Shown: piece by piece, positions 40,701 through 49,677 of the stretch | How positions within the stretch are numbered: the stretch's first letter is position 1 | Layout of the letters: each line of letters begins with the position of its first letter | NCBI RefSeq assembly: GCF_009749395.1 | Contig: NZ_WBIR01000025.1 | Span: 1-49,703, forward strand | Direction: 5' to 3' | Source: Agromyces salentinus | GTDB taxonomy: Bacteria; Actinomycetota; Actinomycetes; Actinomycetales; Microbacteriaceae | DNA length: 49,703 nucleotides | Made by a program: the position numbers and the translations under genes | The notes under the pieces: generated by a model | Database searches by the model: none | Told to the model about the DNA's origin: nothing | The model's input: only the letters and a program-made list of their open reading frames with translations

Positions 40701-41587
40701 CCATCGACGACCAGGGCGCGCAGCGCCCCGCCGGGGCAGGCGAAGCCCCCGAGGCATCCGCCATCGGCGCCTTCTCGGGCGAGCAGGCGCCCGACGCCGC
40801 GGCATCGGCGGCACCCACCGCGGTCGCCGAGCGCGAGCCGATCCTTCGGGCCCGCCGCCTCGTGAAGACCTTCGGCCGCGTCGTCGGCCTCGACGGCGCG
40901 AGCCTCGAGCTCTACCCGGGCGAGGTGCTCGCCGTCATCGGCGACAACGGCGCCGGCAAGTCGACGCTCATCAAGTGCCTCACCGGCGCCGAGGTCCCCG
41001 ACGAGGGCGAGATCTGGCTCGAGGGCAAGCGGGTGAACTTCAAGCGGCCGCAGGACGCCCGCGACGCCGGCATCGAGACCGTCTACCAGAACCTCGCGAT
41101 CTCGCCCGCGCTGGATGTCGCCGCGAACCTCTTCCTCGGCCGCGAGCTGCGCAAGAAGGGCATCCTCGGATCGGTGTTCCGCGTCGTCGACCAGAAGGGC
41201 ATGCGCCAGCGGGCTCGCGACGAGCTCCGCGCGCTCGGGATCTCGACCCTGCAGGACGTCACCGTTCCGGTCGAGAACCTCTCGGGCGGCCAGCGGCAGG
41301 CGGTCGCGGTGGCACGCGCGGCGGCCTTCGGCTCGCGGGTCGTCGTGCTCGACGAGCCCACGGCCGCCCTCGGCGTGCGCGAGTCCAACCAGGTGCTCGA
41401 ACTCATCCGGCAGCTCCGCGAGCGCGGGATCCCCGTGATCCTCATCTCGCACAACATGCCGCACGTCTTCGACGTCGCCGACCGCATCCACGTGCAGCGC
41501 CTCGGCAAGCGGGCGGCGACCATCACGCCCCAGACGCACTCGATGACCGATGCGGTCGCGATCATGACGGGTGCGGCGACCGGATGA
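40697..41587 (+). CDS. Sugar ABC transporter ATP-binding protein (single NBD)
   Basis: This 296-residue ATPase has Walker A GDNGAGKST at residues 82-90, the signature LSGGQ at 195-199 and Walker B VVVLDEP. Ribose-type transporters usually carry two fused nucleotide-binding domains, but here there is one, as in fructose FrcA. An Ala/Glu/Pro-rich N-terminal extension of about 45 residues is unusual. Overlaps the permease gene (ATGA) and the ABM gene (ATGA), so the operon is translationally coupled. Confidence 0.93.
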   Translation: MTIDDQGAQRPAGAGEAPEASAIGAFSGEQAPDAAASAAPTAVAEREPILRARRLVKTFGRVVGLDGASLELYPGEVLAVIGDNGAGKSTLIKCLTGAEVPDEGEIWLEGKRVNFKRPQDARDAGIETVYQNLAISPALDVAANLFLGRELRKKGILGSVFRVVDQKGMRQRARDELRALGISTLQDVTVPVENLSGGQRQAVAVARAAAFGSRVVVLDEPTAALGVRESNQVLELIRQLRERGIPVILISHNMPHVFDVADRIHVQRLGKRAATITPQTHSMTDAVAIMTGAATG

Positions 41588-41946
41588 CCGGACCTCGGGA
41601 GGCGGATGCCTCCGGCGCGGTCGTGTGGCTCATGGCCGAGTTCACCGCGCTGACGGGTCGCGAGGAGGAGGTCGAGCGCCTCCTCCTCGCGCTCGCCGAC
41701 GAGGTGCGCCGGGAGCCGGGCTGCCTCGAGTTCCAGCCGCATCGCGTCGTCGCCCCGCCGGCCGGGGTCGACGTGGCCGCGGGCCCCGCGCCGGTCGGCA
41801 CGCGGTTCGTCGTGGTCGAGGCGTATCGCGACCGCGAGGCCTTCACCGCGCACCTCGCGGCACCGTACGGCGCCGTCTTCAACGGCGCGCTCGGTCCGCT
41901 CATCGTGGAGGACGGATCCGTCCTCACCTTCCTCGCGCGGGGCTGA
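41584..41946 (+). CDS. ABM-fold (putative quinol) monooxygenase
   Basis: This 120-residue ferredoxin-like alpha/beta-barrel protein of the antibiotic biosynthesis monooxygenase type shows VVWLMAEFTALTGREEEV, a CLEFQPHRV strand and VVVEAYRDREAFTAHL. It overlaps the ATPase stop. YgiN and LsrG belong to this family; in sugar operons some members are isomerases or degrade side products. Its substrate here is unknown, but the tight coupling suggests a link with the imported sugar. Confidence 0.82.
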   Translation: MTGPREADASGAVVWLMAEFTALTGREEEVERLLLALADEVRREPGCLEFQPHRVVAPPAGVDVAAGPAPVGTRFVVVEAYRDREAFTAHLAAPYGAVFNGALGPLIVEDGSVLTFLARG

Positions 41947-41987
41947 CGGCGTCGACGCACCGCTGCCGACGCCGACGCGCCGCTGGC

Positions 41988-42033
41988 GGCGCCGGTGCGT
42001 CGTCGGCGACGGCGCCGGTGCGTCGTCGGCGAC
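41988..42033. repeat. 23-bp tandem repeat, two exact copies
   Basis: A 23-base unit at 41988-42010 is repeated exactly at 42011-42033, in the gap between the ABM and TetR-type genes. An imperfect inverted copy at about 41954-41981 allows a hairpin, a possible terminator for the sugar operon. Confidence 0.7.
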
Positions 42034-42098
42034 GCCCGCGGGCGGCTGTCGTGATGACGGACGGGTAGCGTAGTCGGGACCCCGAGGAGCCCCACCGC

Positions 42099-42743
42099 AT
42101 GAAGCCCGGACCCAGGCGCAGCATCAGCCAGGCCGACATCGTCGACGCCGCATTCGAGATCTTCGAGGAGAAGGGCGGCGACGCGGTGTCGATCCGCGGC
42201 GTGGCCGCGCGGCTCGGGCTCACCCCCACGGCGATGTACACGTACTTCACCTCCAAGAACGCGCTGCAGCGCGCGATGGTCGAGCAGGTGTTCTCCGGCG
42301 TCGACCTCGCCGCCGCGGGCGACCCCTCGCTGCCGTGGCGTGCGCGCGTGCAGCGCCTCGCGGCCGACCTGCGGTCGCGCTTCGCCGAGCACCCCGGCGC
42401 GATCGTGCTGGTCGCGAGCGGGCCGCTCGACGGGCGACAGGCCATGTCCTTCGGCGAAACCCTATTGGCAGGTTTCACGAGCGAGGGGATGCCGCTCGCC
42501 GACGCGGCGCGGGCGACCGCCGCCGTGCGCGCCTACGTGCTCGGGGCGATCACGCTCGATGCCTCGGACTCCGGGGTGGACACGGATGCCGCCGACGCGC
42601 CGTCGGCGCTCTGGACCGAGGCCACGCAGCATCCGCTCACCGAGGCCGCACGGCTGCTCGCCGCCGACGCATCGAGCGACCCGTTCGCATCGGGACTCGA
42701 CCGGCTGCTCGACGGCTTCGGCGCGGCGGCCGCGGCGAACTAG
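42099..42743 (+). CDS. TetR-family transcriptional regulator
   Basis: This 214-residue repressor has an N-terminal helix-turn-helix (about residues 10-55, VSIRGVAARLGLTPTAMYTYF) and a helical ligand domain with a TetR_C-like region (SEGMPLADAARATAAVRAYVLGA). The ligand is unknown. A GAGGAG ribosome-binding site precedes the ATG, and TAGCGT at 42065-42070 may be the -10. It is convergent with the M6 protease gene. It could be autoregulated; no obvious operator was found. Confidence 0.9.
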   Translation: MKPGPRRSISQADIVDAAFEIFEEKGGDAVSIRGVAARLGLTPTAMYTYFTSKNALQRAMVEQVFSGVDLAAAGDPSLPWRARVQRLAADLRSRFAEHPGAIVLVASGPLDGRQAMSFGETLLAGFTSEGMPLADAARATAAVRAYVLGAITLDASDSGVDTDAADAPSALWTEATQHPLTEAARLLAADASSDPFASGLDRLLDGFGAAAAAN

Positions 42744-42781
42744 CGAGCGCGCCCGGCGCGGACACCCGCCCCCCGGACACG

Positions 42782-42819
42782 CGACGAGGCGCCGACCCCG
42801 AAGGGCCGACGCCTCGTCG
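42782..42819. terminator. Bidirectional hairpin terminator
   Basis: CGACGAGGCG (42782-42791) pairs with CGCCTCGTCG (42810-42819) around 18 nt. It sits in the 91-bp gap between the convergent TetR and M6 protease genes. Confidence 0.65.
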
Positions 42820-42834
42820 TGGCATCCGCTCGGA

Positions 42835-45648
42835 TCAGCCCTGGGGAGGAGTGATCTTCACGAGTGCCGCGCGGTTGCCGAGAAGCGGCAGCTGCACGTC
42901 CATGCCGGTGCCGTAGGCGACTCCGGAGTCGGCCGGGTTGCCGGTGCCGAGCACCGTGAACCCGAGGTCCGTTCCGTAGGCGTCCGTGGCGGGAGTGCCG
43001 TCGGGGTTCACGACGCGCGTCGTGTACGGCGCGCCGGCCACCGAGGGCACGACGACCGAACCGTTGGCGTAGCGCCAGAACAGGCTGCCGTTGCGCAGTT
43101 CGAGTCCGGGGACCCAACCCTGCTTGTCGGTGAAGGACTTCACCGCGGGCAGCGCCGGCACGTCGGTGCAGTACTCCGTGTAGGCCGCGTCGGTGATGCA
43201 CTCCGTGAAGGGGTACGTCTTCACCACGCCGAACGCCGCGTTGGAGGACTGCGCCCGCGAGGGCATGTTCTTCAGCGTCGTCGGGTCGACCGTGGCGGCT
43301 GCCCCGGTGCGTCGCAGCGGGTCGAAGTGGCTGTCCACGATGAGCAGGCCGCCCTTCGCGCCACCGCTCGGCAGGGCCGTCAGGTTCGACTGCACGTGGT
43401 TCGTGTCACCGTAGGTGGTGTCGCGGTACCAGACCAGGGCGCCGGGAGCGTTGTACTTGATCTTGTCGACCTTCCACGCGCCCTCCTCGTCCTGGTAGAC
43501 GGTGTCGTACGCGTACTTCAGGCCCTCGTCGAAGCCGTCGAAGTTGCGCCACTCGACCAGGTAGTACTGCGCCTGCGTCGACGTTCCCGAGTCGATGCGC
43601 CATCCGGGACCGGACGTGCTCGCCCACGAGGCCACCTCGGTGGTCCAGCCGTTGTCGCCGGACTCGACGTCATCGCTCCAGGTGGTGGTTCCGTCGGCGA
43701 CCAGCGAGAAGTCGTCGGCGAACCAGCCGCGGTCCTGGTAAGCCGCATCGGTCGCGAGCCGGAGACGCACGCCGATGGTCTGGCCCGCGTAGTCCGAGAC
43801 GTCGATGTAGTCGTGGCGCCAGCCGTCGGACGTGCCCGTGAGCCCGTACTTCTTGCCGCCGAAGGTGGCGAGGTTGCCGTTCGGGTCGGGGTAGCCGTCG
43901 GGAGTCGTGACTTCAGCGCCGCCCTCGGTGAAGACCTTCTGGTCGGTCCACGTGGTTCCGCCGTCGGTCGAGACCTCGACGAAGCCGAAGTCCCAGTCCT
44001 CCTCGATCACGTAGTCGTTCCACATCCAGAACTTCGCGTCGGCAGCACCTGCCGGCACGTCGACCGTGCGGGAGAGACGGATGTCGCCCCAGTCCTGGTC
44101 GGCGCCCGTGTACCAGGCGTTCGCGCCGCTGTGCGGCTCGGTCAGGACCGTGACCTTGTCGGGGAGGTTGATCTTGACGCCGTCCTTGGTGCCCTTCAGC
44201 GGACGGGAGTTCTGTCCGAGCAGGACCGACTTCGCCTTGTCACCGGGGTTGAACTCGACGGGGTCGGCCCAGCCGAGCACCCACTTGTCCCAGAGGCCCA
44301 TGTGCGTCGGCATCGACTGGAAGATCGGCCCGGCGTGCGAGCCCGAGGACATGAGGTCCCAGAAGTCGACGTCCGAGTCGCCGACGCCCGAGGTGTCGTA
44401 GAGGTCGGGCAGGCCGAGGTCGTGGCCGTACTCGTGGGCGAACACGCCGACGCCCGAGTCCTCGGGCTGCACGATGTAGTTCGACAGCTTGAGGTCGGTG
44501 CCGGGGATGTCCGCGCCGCCTGCGACGGCCGAGGAGTGCGCCCAGAGGGCGTACGTGCCCTCGTCGCCGCCGCCGCCGGACTTGTCGGCTCCGGCGTGCA
44601 CGAGCACGACGTGGTCGATGACGCCGTCGGGCTCGAGGAAGTTGCCGTCGCCGTCACGGTCGCCCTGGTCCTCGATGTCATAGTCGGCCCACGGGAAGTC
44701 GGGCTGCGCGTCGGCGAGGGCCTGGACCGCATCGACCGGCAGCTGGCCGGGACCGAGCGGGTTGTCGGGGTGGCCCTGCATGTCCTGGACGGCGCCGGCC
44801 TCGTAGACGCCGTCATCGTTCGGGTGGCAGACGCTCGCGCCGTAGTAGGCCTCGGAGTGCGGCACCGTGACCCACGGGGTCGCCGTTCCGGTGACCGTGT
44901 AGGCGTTCTGCGACATCTCCTCGTACATGGCCTTCATGGTGTAGCCGGAGATGTCGATGCCCGGCTTGCCGTCGGGGCCGGTGAGGTCCTTGCGGACGCG
45001 CTCCGTGATGCCCTTCTTGGAGAAGAGCATGTCGTTGTAGTGCTTCGGCGAGAAGTCGGGCACCCACATCGAGTTGTTGTCGGGTCGCGTGAGCGTCGCC
45101 GGGTCGGGGAGGTTGTTGTGCAGGGGGCCGTTCTGGACGTCGCCGGGCTTGCAGTCGGCCGCACCGTACGCCGTCGGGACCTGGACGTCGGAGAAGTCGT
45201 CGTTCGCGCTGGTGTTGAACTCGACGAGGATCGTCAGCAGCTTGGCGGTCTGGGTCTCCTTGGCCGACTTGTACAGGTGCTTGAGCCACTTCGGGCTCTT
45301 GCCGGACTGAATCGACTTCGATTCGAGCTTCGCGAGACCCTCGGCGGCGATCGGGTTGCCCGCCGTGAACTTCCGCTCGAGCGCATCCGCCTTGATGAGG
45401 GCCGCCTGCTGCTGCTGCGCGTCGACCGCGCCTTCGGTGACCTGCAGGTCCGTACCGAACGCCGCCTCGGCCCGAGGCTCGACGTAGTTCATGTAGTACT
45501 CGGAGTCGCTGATCACCGGTGGTTCGTACTTCGGTGACGCTGTGGCCGCGCCGACCGCGCCCGTTGCCGCCAGTGTGGCGGCCACGAGAGCGACGACCGG
45601 AACGACCGCCATCGCGCGCCGCCTGGCGCGCTTGGAGATTCCAGACAT
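42835..45648 (-). CDS. Secreted M6 metalloprotease (immune inhibitor A-like)
   Basis: This 937-residue exported protease has a basic N-terminus with a hydrophobic signal (residues 12-36). The zinc motif is HEYGH at residues 405-409 (H405, E406, H409), followed by GLPD with D415, typical of M6. The protein is Asp-rich around the motif (DGDGN, DSDVDFWD), suggesting Ca binding. The C-terminal half has beta-rich VEG/PA14-like regions (DWGDIRLSRTVDVP, DYAGQTIGVRLRL). It likely degrades extracellular or host proteins. GGGGAG precedes the ATG. The gene contains few of the GGATGCC motifs common elsewhere. Confidence 0.93.
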   Translation of the reverse strand: MSGISKRARRRAMAVVPVVALVAATLAATGAVGAATASPKYEPPVISDSEYYMNYVEPRAEAAFGTDLQVTEGAVDAQQQQAALIKADALERKFTAGNPIAAEGLAKLESKSIQSGKSPKWLKHLYKSAKETQTAKLLTILVEFNTSANDDFSDVQVPTAYGAADCKPGDVQNGPLHNNLPDPATLTRPDNNSMWVPDFSPKHYNDMLFSKKGITERVRKDLTGPDGKPGIDISGYTMKAMYEEMSQNAYTVTGTATPWVTVPHSEAYYGASVCHPNDDGVYEAGAVQDMQGHPDNPLGPGQLPVDAVQALADAQPDFPWADYDIEDQGDRDGDGNFLEPDGVIDHVVLVHAGADKSGGGGDEGTYALWAHSSAVAGGADIPGTDLKLSNYIVQPEDSGVGVFAHEYGHDLGLPDLYDTSGVGDSDVDFWDLMSSGSHAGPIFQSMPTHMGLWDKWVLGWADPVEFNPGDKAKSVLLGQNSRPLKGTKDGVKINLPDKVTVLTEPHSGANAWYTGADQDWGDIRLSRTVDVPAGAADAKFWMWNDYVIEEDWDFGFVEVSTDGGTTWTDQKVFTEGGAEVTTPDGYPDPNGNLATFGGKKYGLTGTSDGWRHDYIDVSDYAGQTIGVRLRLATDAAYQDRGWFADDFSLVADGTTTWSDDVESGDNGWTTEVASWASTSGPGWRIDSGTSTQAQYYLVEWRNFDGFDEGLKYAYDTVYQDEEGAWKVDKIKYNAPGALVWYRDTTYGDTNHVQSNLTALPSGGAKGGLLIVDSHFDPLRRTGAAATVDPTTLKNMPSRAQSSNAAFGVVKTYPFTECITDAAYTEYCTDVPALPAVKSFTDKQGWVPGLELRNGSLFWRYANGSVVVPSVAGAPYTTRVVNPDGTPATDAYGTDLGFTVLGTGNPADSGVAYGTGMDVQLPLLGNRAALVKITPPQG

Positions 45649-45723
45649 TCTTCTCCCCTCGATGCGACCGCGGGAGGTGCCGGGGTCGCGACGTCGCCCG
45701 TCGGGTGGACGGACGTACAGGGG

Positions 45724-45753
45724 AATCTAGCCGTGCCCCGAAGTGGGGGTAAA
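45724..45753 (-). promoter_or_regulatory. M6 protease promoter
   Basis: On the minus strand TTTACC (45748-45753) and TAGATT (45724-45729) are 18 bp apart, with a CCCC/GGGG inverted repeat in the spacer. It lies in an unusually AT-rich stretch (about 45753-45795). The rest of 45649-45963 holds only this leader and GC-rich DNA with small inverted repeats. Confidence 0.5.
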
Positions 45754-45963
45754 CCCTGTTCCTATGTATTCGCACATTATTTGCGTTGAAAGCCCTGTGG
45801 CGTCGATCGTGCGCGTTGGATCGACTCCGGATGCACATCGCTCGCTGCGGGCGCGTTCTCGAGAAGCGCGCCGCGTTCGAAGGCGTGCGGATGCCGCGAC
45901 GCGCGCGGCGTCACGGCAGGTGAAGGCGCGGGGTTCGAGCGGCGCTCGAGCGGGTGCTCGGGT

Positions 45964-46650
45964 TCAGCCGATCAGCAGCGTGCGGAGCTGGTCGGTCGAG
46001 TGGACCACCGCGATCGCGCCGTCGGCCTCGGCGGGCGAGCCGTAGCCCCACTCCACGAGGATCGTCGGAACGTCGTGCGCCGCCGCGCCGAGGGTGTCGT
46101 ACCCGCGGTCGCCGACCATGACCGCGTGCGTCGTGTCGACGCCCTTGGCCTGCAGCCGGCGCAGCGCCTCGGCGACGACATCCGCCTTGGTGCTGCGGAC
46201 CTCGTCTTCGCTGGCGCCCGCGATGACGGTGAAGTACTGCGAGAGCCCGGCGTGGTCGAGGACGGTGGTGGCCATCGACTCGGGCTTCGAGGTGGCAAGG
46301 GCGAGCGGGATGCCGGCGGCGTGGACGCGCTCGAGCACTCCGGCCATGCCGGGGAAGACGGGGGACTGGGTGAGGCGCACGGCGTAGTCGGCGCGGTAGA
46401 CCGAGAGGGCGTGCTCGGCGCCGGCGTCGTCGAACCCGGCGAGCATGCGGAGGCTGTCGAGCAGGGGCGGACCCACGTAGGCGAGCAGCTGCTCGTGGGT
46501 CGGCACCTCGAGGCCGAGCTCGGCGAACATGTGCGCGAGCGAGTCGGTGATGTCGGCTGCGGAGTCGACGATCGTGCCGTCGAGGTCGAAGAGTACGGCG
46601 GCCCACGTCCTCGTGGGTGCAAGGGTTTCGGTGTGGCTGGGGGAGATCAC
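45964..46650 (-). CDS. HAD-superfamily hydrolase (Gph-like phosphatase)
   Basis: This 228-residue phosphatase has HAD motif I DLDGT (nucleophile D22, D24), motif II TSKPES, and motif III/IV MVGDRGYD. The helical cap (about residues 32-95) is the C1 type of phosphoglycolate phosphatase. It hydrolyses a phosphoester, but the substrate is not inferable. The start is GTG (46648-46650); TAAGAT lies 6 nt upstream with no ribosome-binding site, so it is likely leaderless. Confidence 0.9.
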   Translation of the reverse strand: MISPSHTETLAPTRTWAAVLFDLDGTIVDSAADITDSLAHMFAELGLEVPTHEQLLAYVGPPLLDSLRMLAGFDDAGAEHALSVYRADYAVRLTQSPVFPGMAGVLERVHAAGIPLALATSKPESMATTVLDHAGLSQYFTVIAGASEDEVRSTKADVVAEALRRLQAKGVDTTHAVMVGDRGYDTLGAAAHDVPTILVEWGYGSPAEADGAIAVVHSTDQLRTLLIG

Positions 46651-46656
46651 CGTGAC

Positions 46657-46662
46657 ATCTTA
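46657..46662 (-). promoter_or_regulatory. -10 element of leaderless HAD gene
   Basis: TAAGAT on the minus strand, 6 nt before the GTG at 46650. Confidence 0.6.
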
Positions 46663-46764
46663 TGGCGCGAAAATGCGAGCGCCACTCAGGTTTCGTTCAC
46701 GGACCGGGCACGCGCCGGCCGCGAGGCGGCTGCGTCGCTCGGGAGTAACGCCCCGGGACGGTGC

Positions 46765-47460
46765 TCAGAACAGCCGCGAGTCGCTGTCGTCGAGGCCGCG
46801 CATGGCGTCGTAGTCGAGCACGACGCAGCGGATGCCGCGATCCTCGGCGAGGGTGCGCGCCTGCGGCTTGATCTCCTGCGCGGCGAACACCCCGGTGACG
46901 GGGGCGAGGCGCGGATCGCGGTTCATGAGCTCGAGGTAGCGCGTGAGCTGTTCGACGCCGTCGATGTCGCCGCGGCGCTTCAGTTCGACGGCGACCGATG
47001 CGCCCGCGGCATCCGTCGCCAGGATGTCGACCGGGCCGATCGCGGTCATGTACTCGCGGCGCACGAGCCGGTGGCCGTCGCCGAGGATCTCGATCTGCTC
47101 GGCGAGCAGCTTCTGCAGGTGCGCCTCGACGCCGTCCTTCTGCAGGCCGGGGTCGAGCCCGAGCTCGTGGGTCGAGTCGTGCAGCACCTCGTGGATGGAG
47201 ACGATGAGCTGGTCGGCCGTCTTCTTGTGGGTGACCCGCCAGAGCTCGACGACACCGGCGGCCGCCTGGTCCTCGTCGGGCGAGAGGGTCTCGAGCACGC
47301 AGGGCGGGCTCATCCAGTTGAGCGGCTTGTAGCTGCCGCCGTCGGAGTGCACGAGCAGGGAACCGTCGCCCTTCACCATGAGCAGGCGCTGGGCGAGCGG
47401 GAGATGGGCCGAGAGCCGACCCGCGTAGTCGACGGAGCAGCGGGCGATGACGAGACGCAC
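46765..47460 (-). CDS. nucS: Endonuclease NucS (mismatch repair)
   Basis: This 231-residue protein cleaves mismatched DNA in actinobacteria, which lack MutS/MutL. The N-terminal DNA-binding domain has [12 protein letters not shown] (residues 31-42), and the C-terminal RecB-like domain has D145, E159 and K161 (VDILATD... VAVELKRRG). The last residues SRLF fit the beta-clamp-binding tail of NucS. The length is as in mycobacterial NucS. The GTG start (47458-47460) lacks a ribosome-binding site and has TAAACT 6 nt upstream. Confidence 0.95.
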   Translation of the reverse strand: MRLVIARCSVDYAGRLSAHLPLAQRLLMVKGDGSLLVHSDGGSYKPLNWMSPPCVLETLSPDEDQAAAGVVELWRVTHKKTADQLIVSIHEVLHDSTHELGLDPGLQKDGVEAHLQKLLAEQIEILGDGHRLVRREYMTAIGPVDILATDAAGASVAVELKRRGDIDGVEQLTRYLELMNRDPRLAPVTGVFAAQEIKPQARTLAEDRGIRCVVLDYDAMRGLDDSDSRLF

Positions 47461-47466
47461 CCGATG

Positions 47467-47472
47467 AGTTTA
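47467..47472 (-). promoter_or_regulatory. -10 element of leaderless nucS
   Basis: TAAACT on the minus strand, 6 nt before the GTG at 47460. It overlaps the C-terminal codons of the upstream MFS gene. Confidence 0.6.
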
Positions 47473-48807
47473 TGCGTCGGCGGCCGGGGCGGCCGACCCC
47501 GAGGGGGCGGCGTCGGGGGAGCCGGTGCCGGGAGCCCCCGGTGCGCCGGACGACTCGCCGCCCGTCGCCCCCGGCATGCGGGAGCGCTCGCGGGCGGCGG
47601 GAGCCGCGAGGCCGGCCATGATCATGAGCAGGAGGATGACGAGCAGTGCGTTCAGCAGCCCGAACTGCTCGCCGAGGAAGCCGATGAACGGCGGGCCGAC
47701 GAGGAACGCGCAGTACCCGATGATCGCCACGGCGCTCACCCTCGCGGCGGCCTGGGTTCGGTCGGGGACGTCGGCGGCGGCGGACATGCCGACCGGGAAG
47801 CCCATCGACGCGCCGATGCCCCAGAGCACCGTGCCGAGGACGATCATCCACACCTCGGAGCCGAAGATGAACAGGCTCAGGCCGACCACGCCGGTCGCGG
47901 CGAGGACCCGGAGGGTGAGCACGCGGCCGAACCGGTCGACGAGGGGCCCGCCGAGCACCCGGGCGGTCGTCATCGACACGGCGAAGACCGTGAAGATCGC
48001 CGCGCCGACGGCCGGGTCGAAGCCGTGGCCGTCGACGGCCGCGAGCGTGAGCCAGTCGTTCGCGGATCCCTCGGCGAACGACATGCCGAGCATGATGACG
48101 CCGATGAGCAGCAGTCGCACGTCGCCCCAGACCCGGAGGCCGTCGCGGAAACGCTCCGCCCACGGACGGGCGGATGCGGCATCCGCTCGACCGTCGGCGC
48201 TCGCCGGGTCGCCGAGCTCGGCGCGCTTGGGCACGAACCGGACCGCGATGACGGCGCCGATCGCGATGGCCGCCGCCACGACGCCGAGGTGCAGGACCAC
48301 GGCGATGTCCAGCGCGGCCGCCGCGGCGGCGACGCCGGCGCCCGCGACCGTGCCGAACGAGAAGAAGGCGTGCATGAGGGGCATGAGCGTTCGCCCGATC
48401 TCGCGTTCGGCCTCGGCCCCCTCGACGTTCATCATGACGTCGACGGCGCCGTTGCCGAATCCGGCGAAGGCGAGACCGATCGCGATGAGGGGGATCGACG
48501 GCAGGAGGGAGCCGCCGACGCCGATGAGCACGAGCCCGATCGAGACGGCGATGAGCGCGCCGGCCATGCCCGCGCGAGCGCCGAAGCGGGCCATCAGCGG
48601 CGGTGCCGCGATGAGGCCGAGGACGGAGGCGATGGACCCGGAGAGGATGACGAGCCCGACGCCCTGCGTGCTCAGGCCGGTCTCGTCGCGCACCTCGGGA
48701 AGGCGGGCGACCCAGCTCGCGAGGCTGAGCCCCGACAGGAAGAAGATCGCGAAGACGGCGTTGCGCCAGGCCGTGAGGCCAGGGCGGAGCGTGATGGGTG
48801 CGGTCAT
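47470..48807 (-). CDS. MFS transporter
   Basis: This 445-residue major facilitator protein has 12 hydrophobic segments and a central cytosolic loop rich in Ala/Asp/Arg (about residues 196-215, ADGRADAASA). The layout FLSGLSLASWVARLPEVRDE then NGAVDVMMNVEGAEAE in the second and fourth segments resembles the FucP/YbjJ-like subfamily. It probably exports or imports a small metabolite. ATG 48807 is chosen; ATG 48822 (MKPRTM) is an alternative. The C-terminal tail is Ala/Pro/Gly-rich. The stop lies 10 bp upstream of the nucS start. Confidence 0.9.
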   Translation of the reverse strand: MTAPITLRPGLTAWRNAVFAIFFLSGLSLASWVARLPEVRDETGLSTQGVGLVILSGSIASVLGLIAAPPLMARFGARAGMAGALIAVSIGLVLIGVGGSLLPSIPLIAIGLAFAGFGNGAVDVMMNVEGAEAEREIGRTLMPLMHAFFSFGTVAGAGVAAAAAALDIAVVLHLGVVAAAIAIGAVIAVRFVPKRAELGDPASADGRADAASARPWAERFRDGLRVWGDVRLLLIGVIMLGMSFAEGSANDWLTLAAVDGHGFDPAVGAAIFTVFAVSMTTARVLGGPLVDRFGRVLTLRVLAATGVVGLSLFIFGSEVWMIVLGTVLWGIGASMGFPVGMSAAADVPDRTQAAARVSAVAIIGYCAFLVGPPFIGFLGEQFGLLNALLVILLLMIMAGLAAPAARERSRMPGATGGESSGAPGAPGTGSPDAAPSGSAAPAADA

Positions 48808-48995
48808 GGTTCTCGGCTTCATCGTCGGGGTGGGCGGCGGTCCGACTGGTGACGGTGGGCGCGCGCCGTGGGCGGAGCGTGATCCGACCTGCGGATCGAC
48901 CGGGTCGAATCGATTCGACCGGCCCTCGAAAACCCTATCCGGCGCCCTCGGTCGCCGCAACACGAGCGCGGCCGGCGAGACGCGGGTACGCGGCG

Positions 48996-49517
48996 TCAGG
49001 CGCCGTCGGATGCCCGGGGCGGCTGCGCCTCGTGATGGCGCCGGCCGTGCGTCCGGCGGTCCTCCTTCATCTCGGCCTCGAAGAGATGCCGACGTCCGCC
49101 GACCAGCTCGTCCCTGACCGCGCGCTCGGCCTCGCGCACCTCGGCGTAGTACCCGTCGTCGTACTCCTCGACGACCTGGAACGTCCAGCGGCCATCGAGC
49201 ACGTTGCGACCGATGACCTCCCGGTCGAGGCGGTCGGCCACGTCGTCGTGTCCCGCGCGGCGGAAGAGCTCCGCGGCCTCGCCGATGGCCAGGTCCGCCT
49301 TGCCGGTCAGTCGGTGGAATCGGTACAGCGATCCGCGAGCGTCCTCGATCGTCTCGAGCGCCTCGGAGAGCTTGCCGAGCGCCTCGACGGTGACGTCGTC
49401 GACGCCGGGCGGACGGGTGTGCTGGATCGCCGGGCGGTCACGGTGGGCGGGCTCGGCGGGGTCGGCGCGGGCCCGATCCGGGCGATCGCGGTCATCGATC
49501 GGGTCGTCGGCATCCAT
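48996..49517 (-). CDS. Conserved actinobacterial protein of unknown function
   Basis: This 173-residue soluble protein has an acidic Asp/Arg-rich N-terminus (1-40). A conserved-looking core (VEALGKLSEALETIEDARG, then DDVADRLDREVIGRNVL, then WTFQVVEEYDDGYY) leads to a helical C-terminus ending EMKEDRRTHGR. Similar proteins are widespread in actinobacteria without a known role. The ATG at 49517 has no ribosome-binding site; GAGAAT lies 6 nt upstream, possibly leaderless. An insertion sequence begins about 70 bp upstream. Confidence 0.8.
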   Translation of the reverse strand: MDADDPIDDRDRPDRARADPAEPAHRDRPAIQHTRPPGVDDVTVEALGKLSEALETIEDARGSLYRFHRLTGKADLAIGEAAELFRRAGHDDVADRLDREVIGRNVLDGRWTFQVVEEYDDGYYAEVREAERAVRDELVGGRRHLFEAEMKEDRRTHGRRHHEAQPPRASDGA

Positions 49518-49613
49518 TCCGGCATTCTCGCGGCGAGGGTGCCGCGCGTGCGAGGGCTTGCCCGGTCGCGGGCCCTGCGCTAGGTGTACTGACCCGGATC
49601 GTTGTTGACGTAG

Positions 49614-49677
49614 GAGAGACCTCCGGGGTCGAGTTGGAGCTGTCTAGTTCTTCAGCTCGAACGCACGGAGGTCTCTC
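49614..49677 (+). promoter_or_regulatory. Leader hairpin sequestering the transposase ribosome-binding site
   Basis: GAGAGACCTCCG (49614-49625) pairs perfectly over 12 bp with CGGAGGTCTCTC (49666-49677). An inner stem GAGCTG (49637-49642)/CAGCTC (49653-49658) extends it. The 3' arm contains GGAGG, the ribosome-binding site for the TTG start at 49678. Folding would hide it and keep transposase translation low. Confidence 0.65.

Noticed and set aside
42340..45537. Long plus-strand frame opposite the M6 protease
   Set aside because: Shadow of the protease gene; no motif and no ribosome-binding site.
46000..48852. 950-codon plus-strand frame opposite HAD, nucS and MFS genes
   Set aside because: It spans three clear minus-strand genes and has shadow composition.
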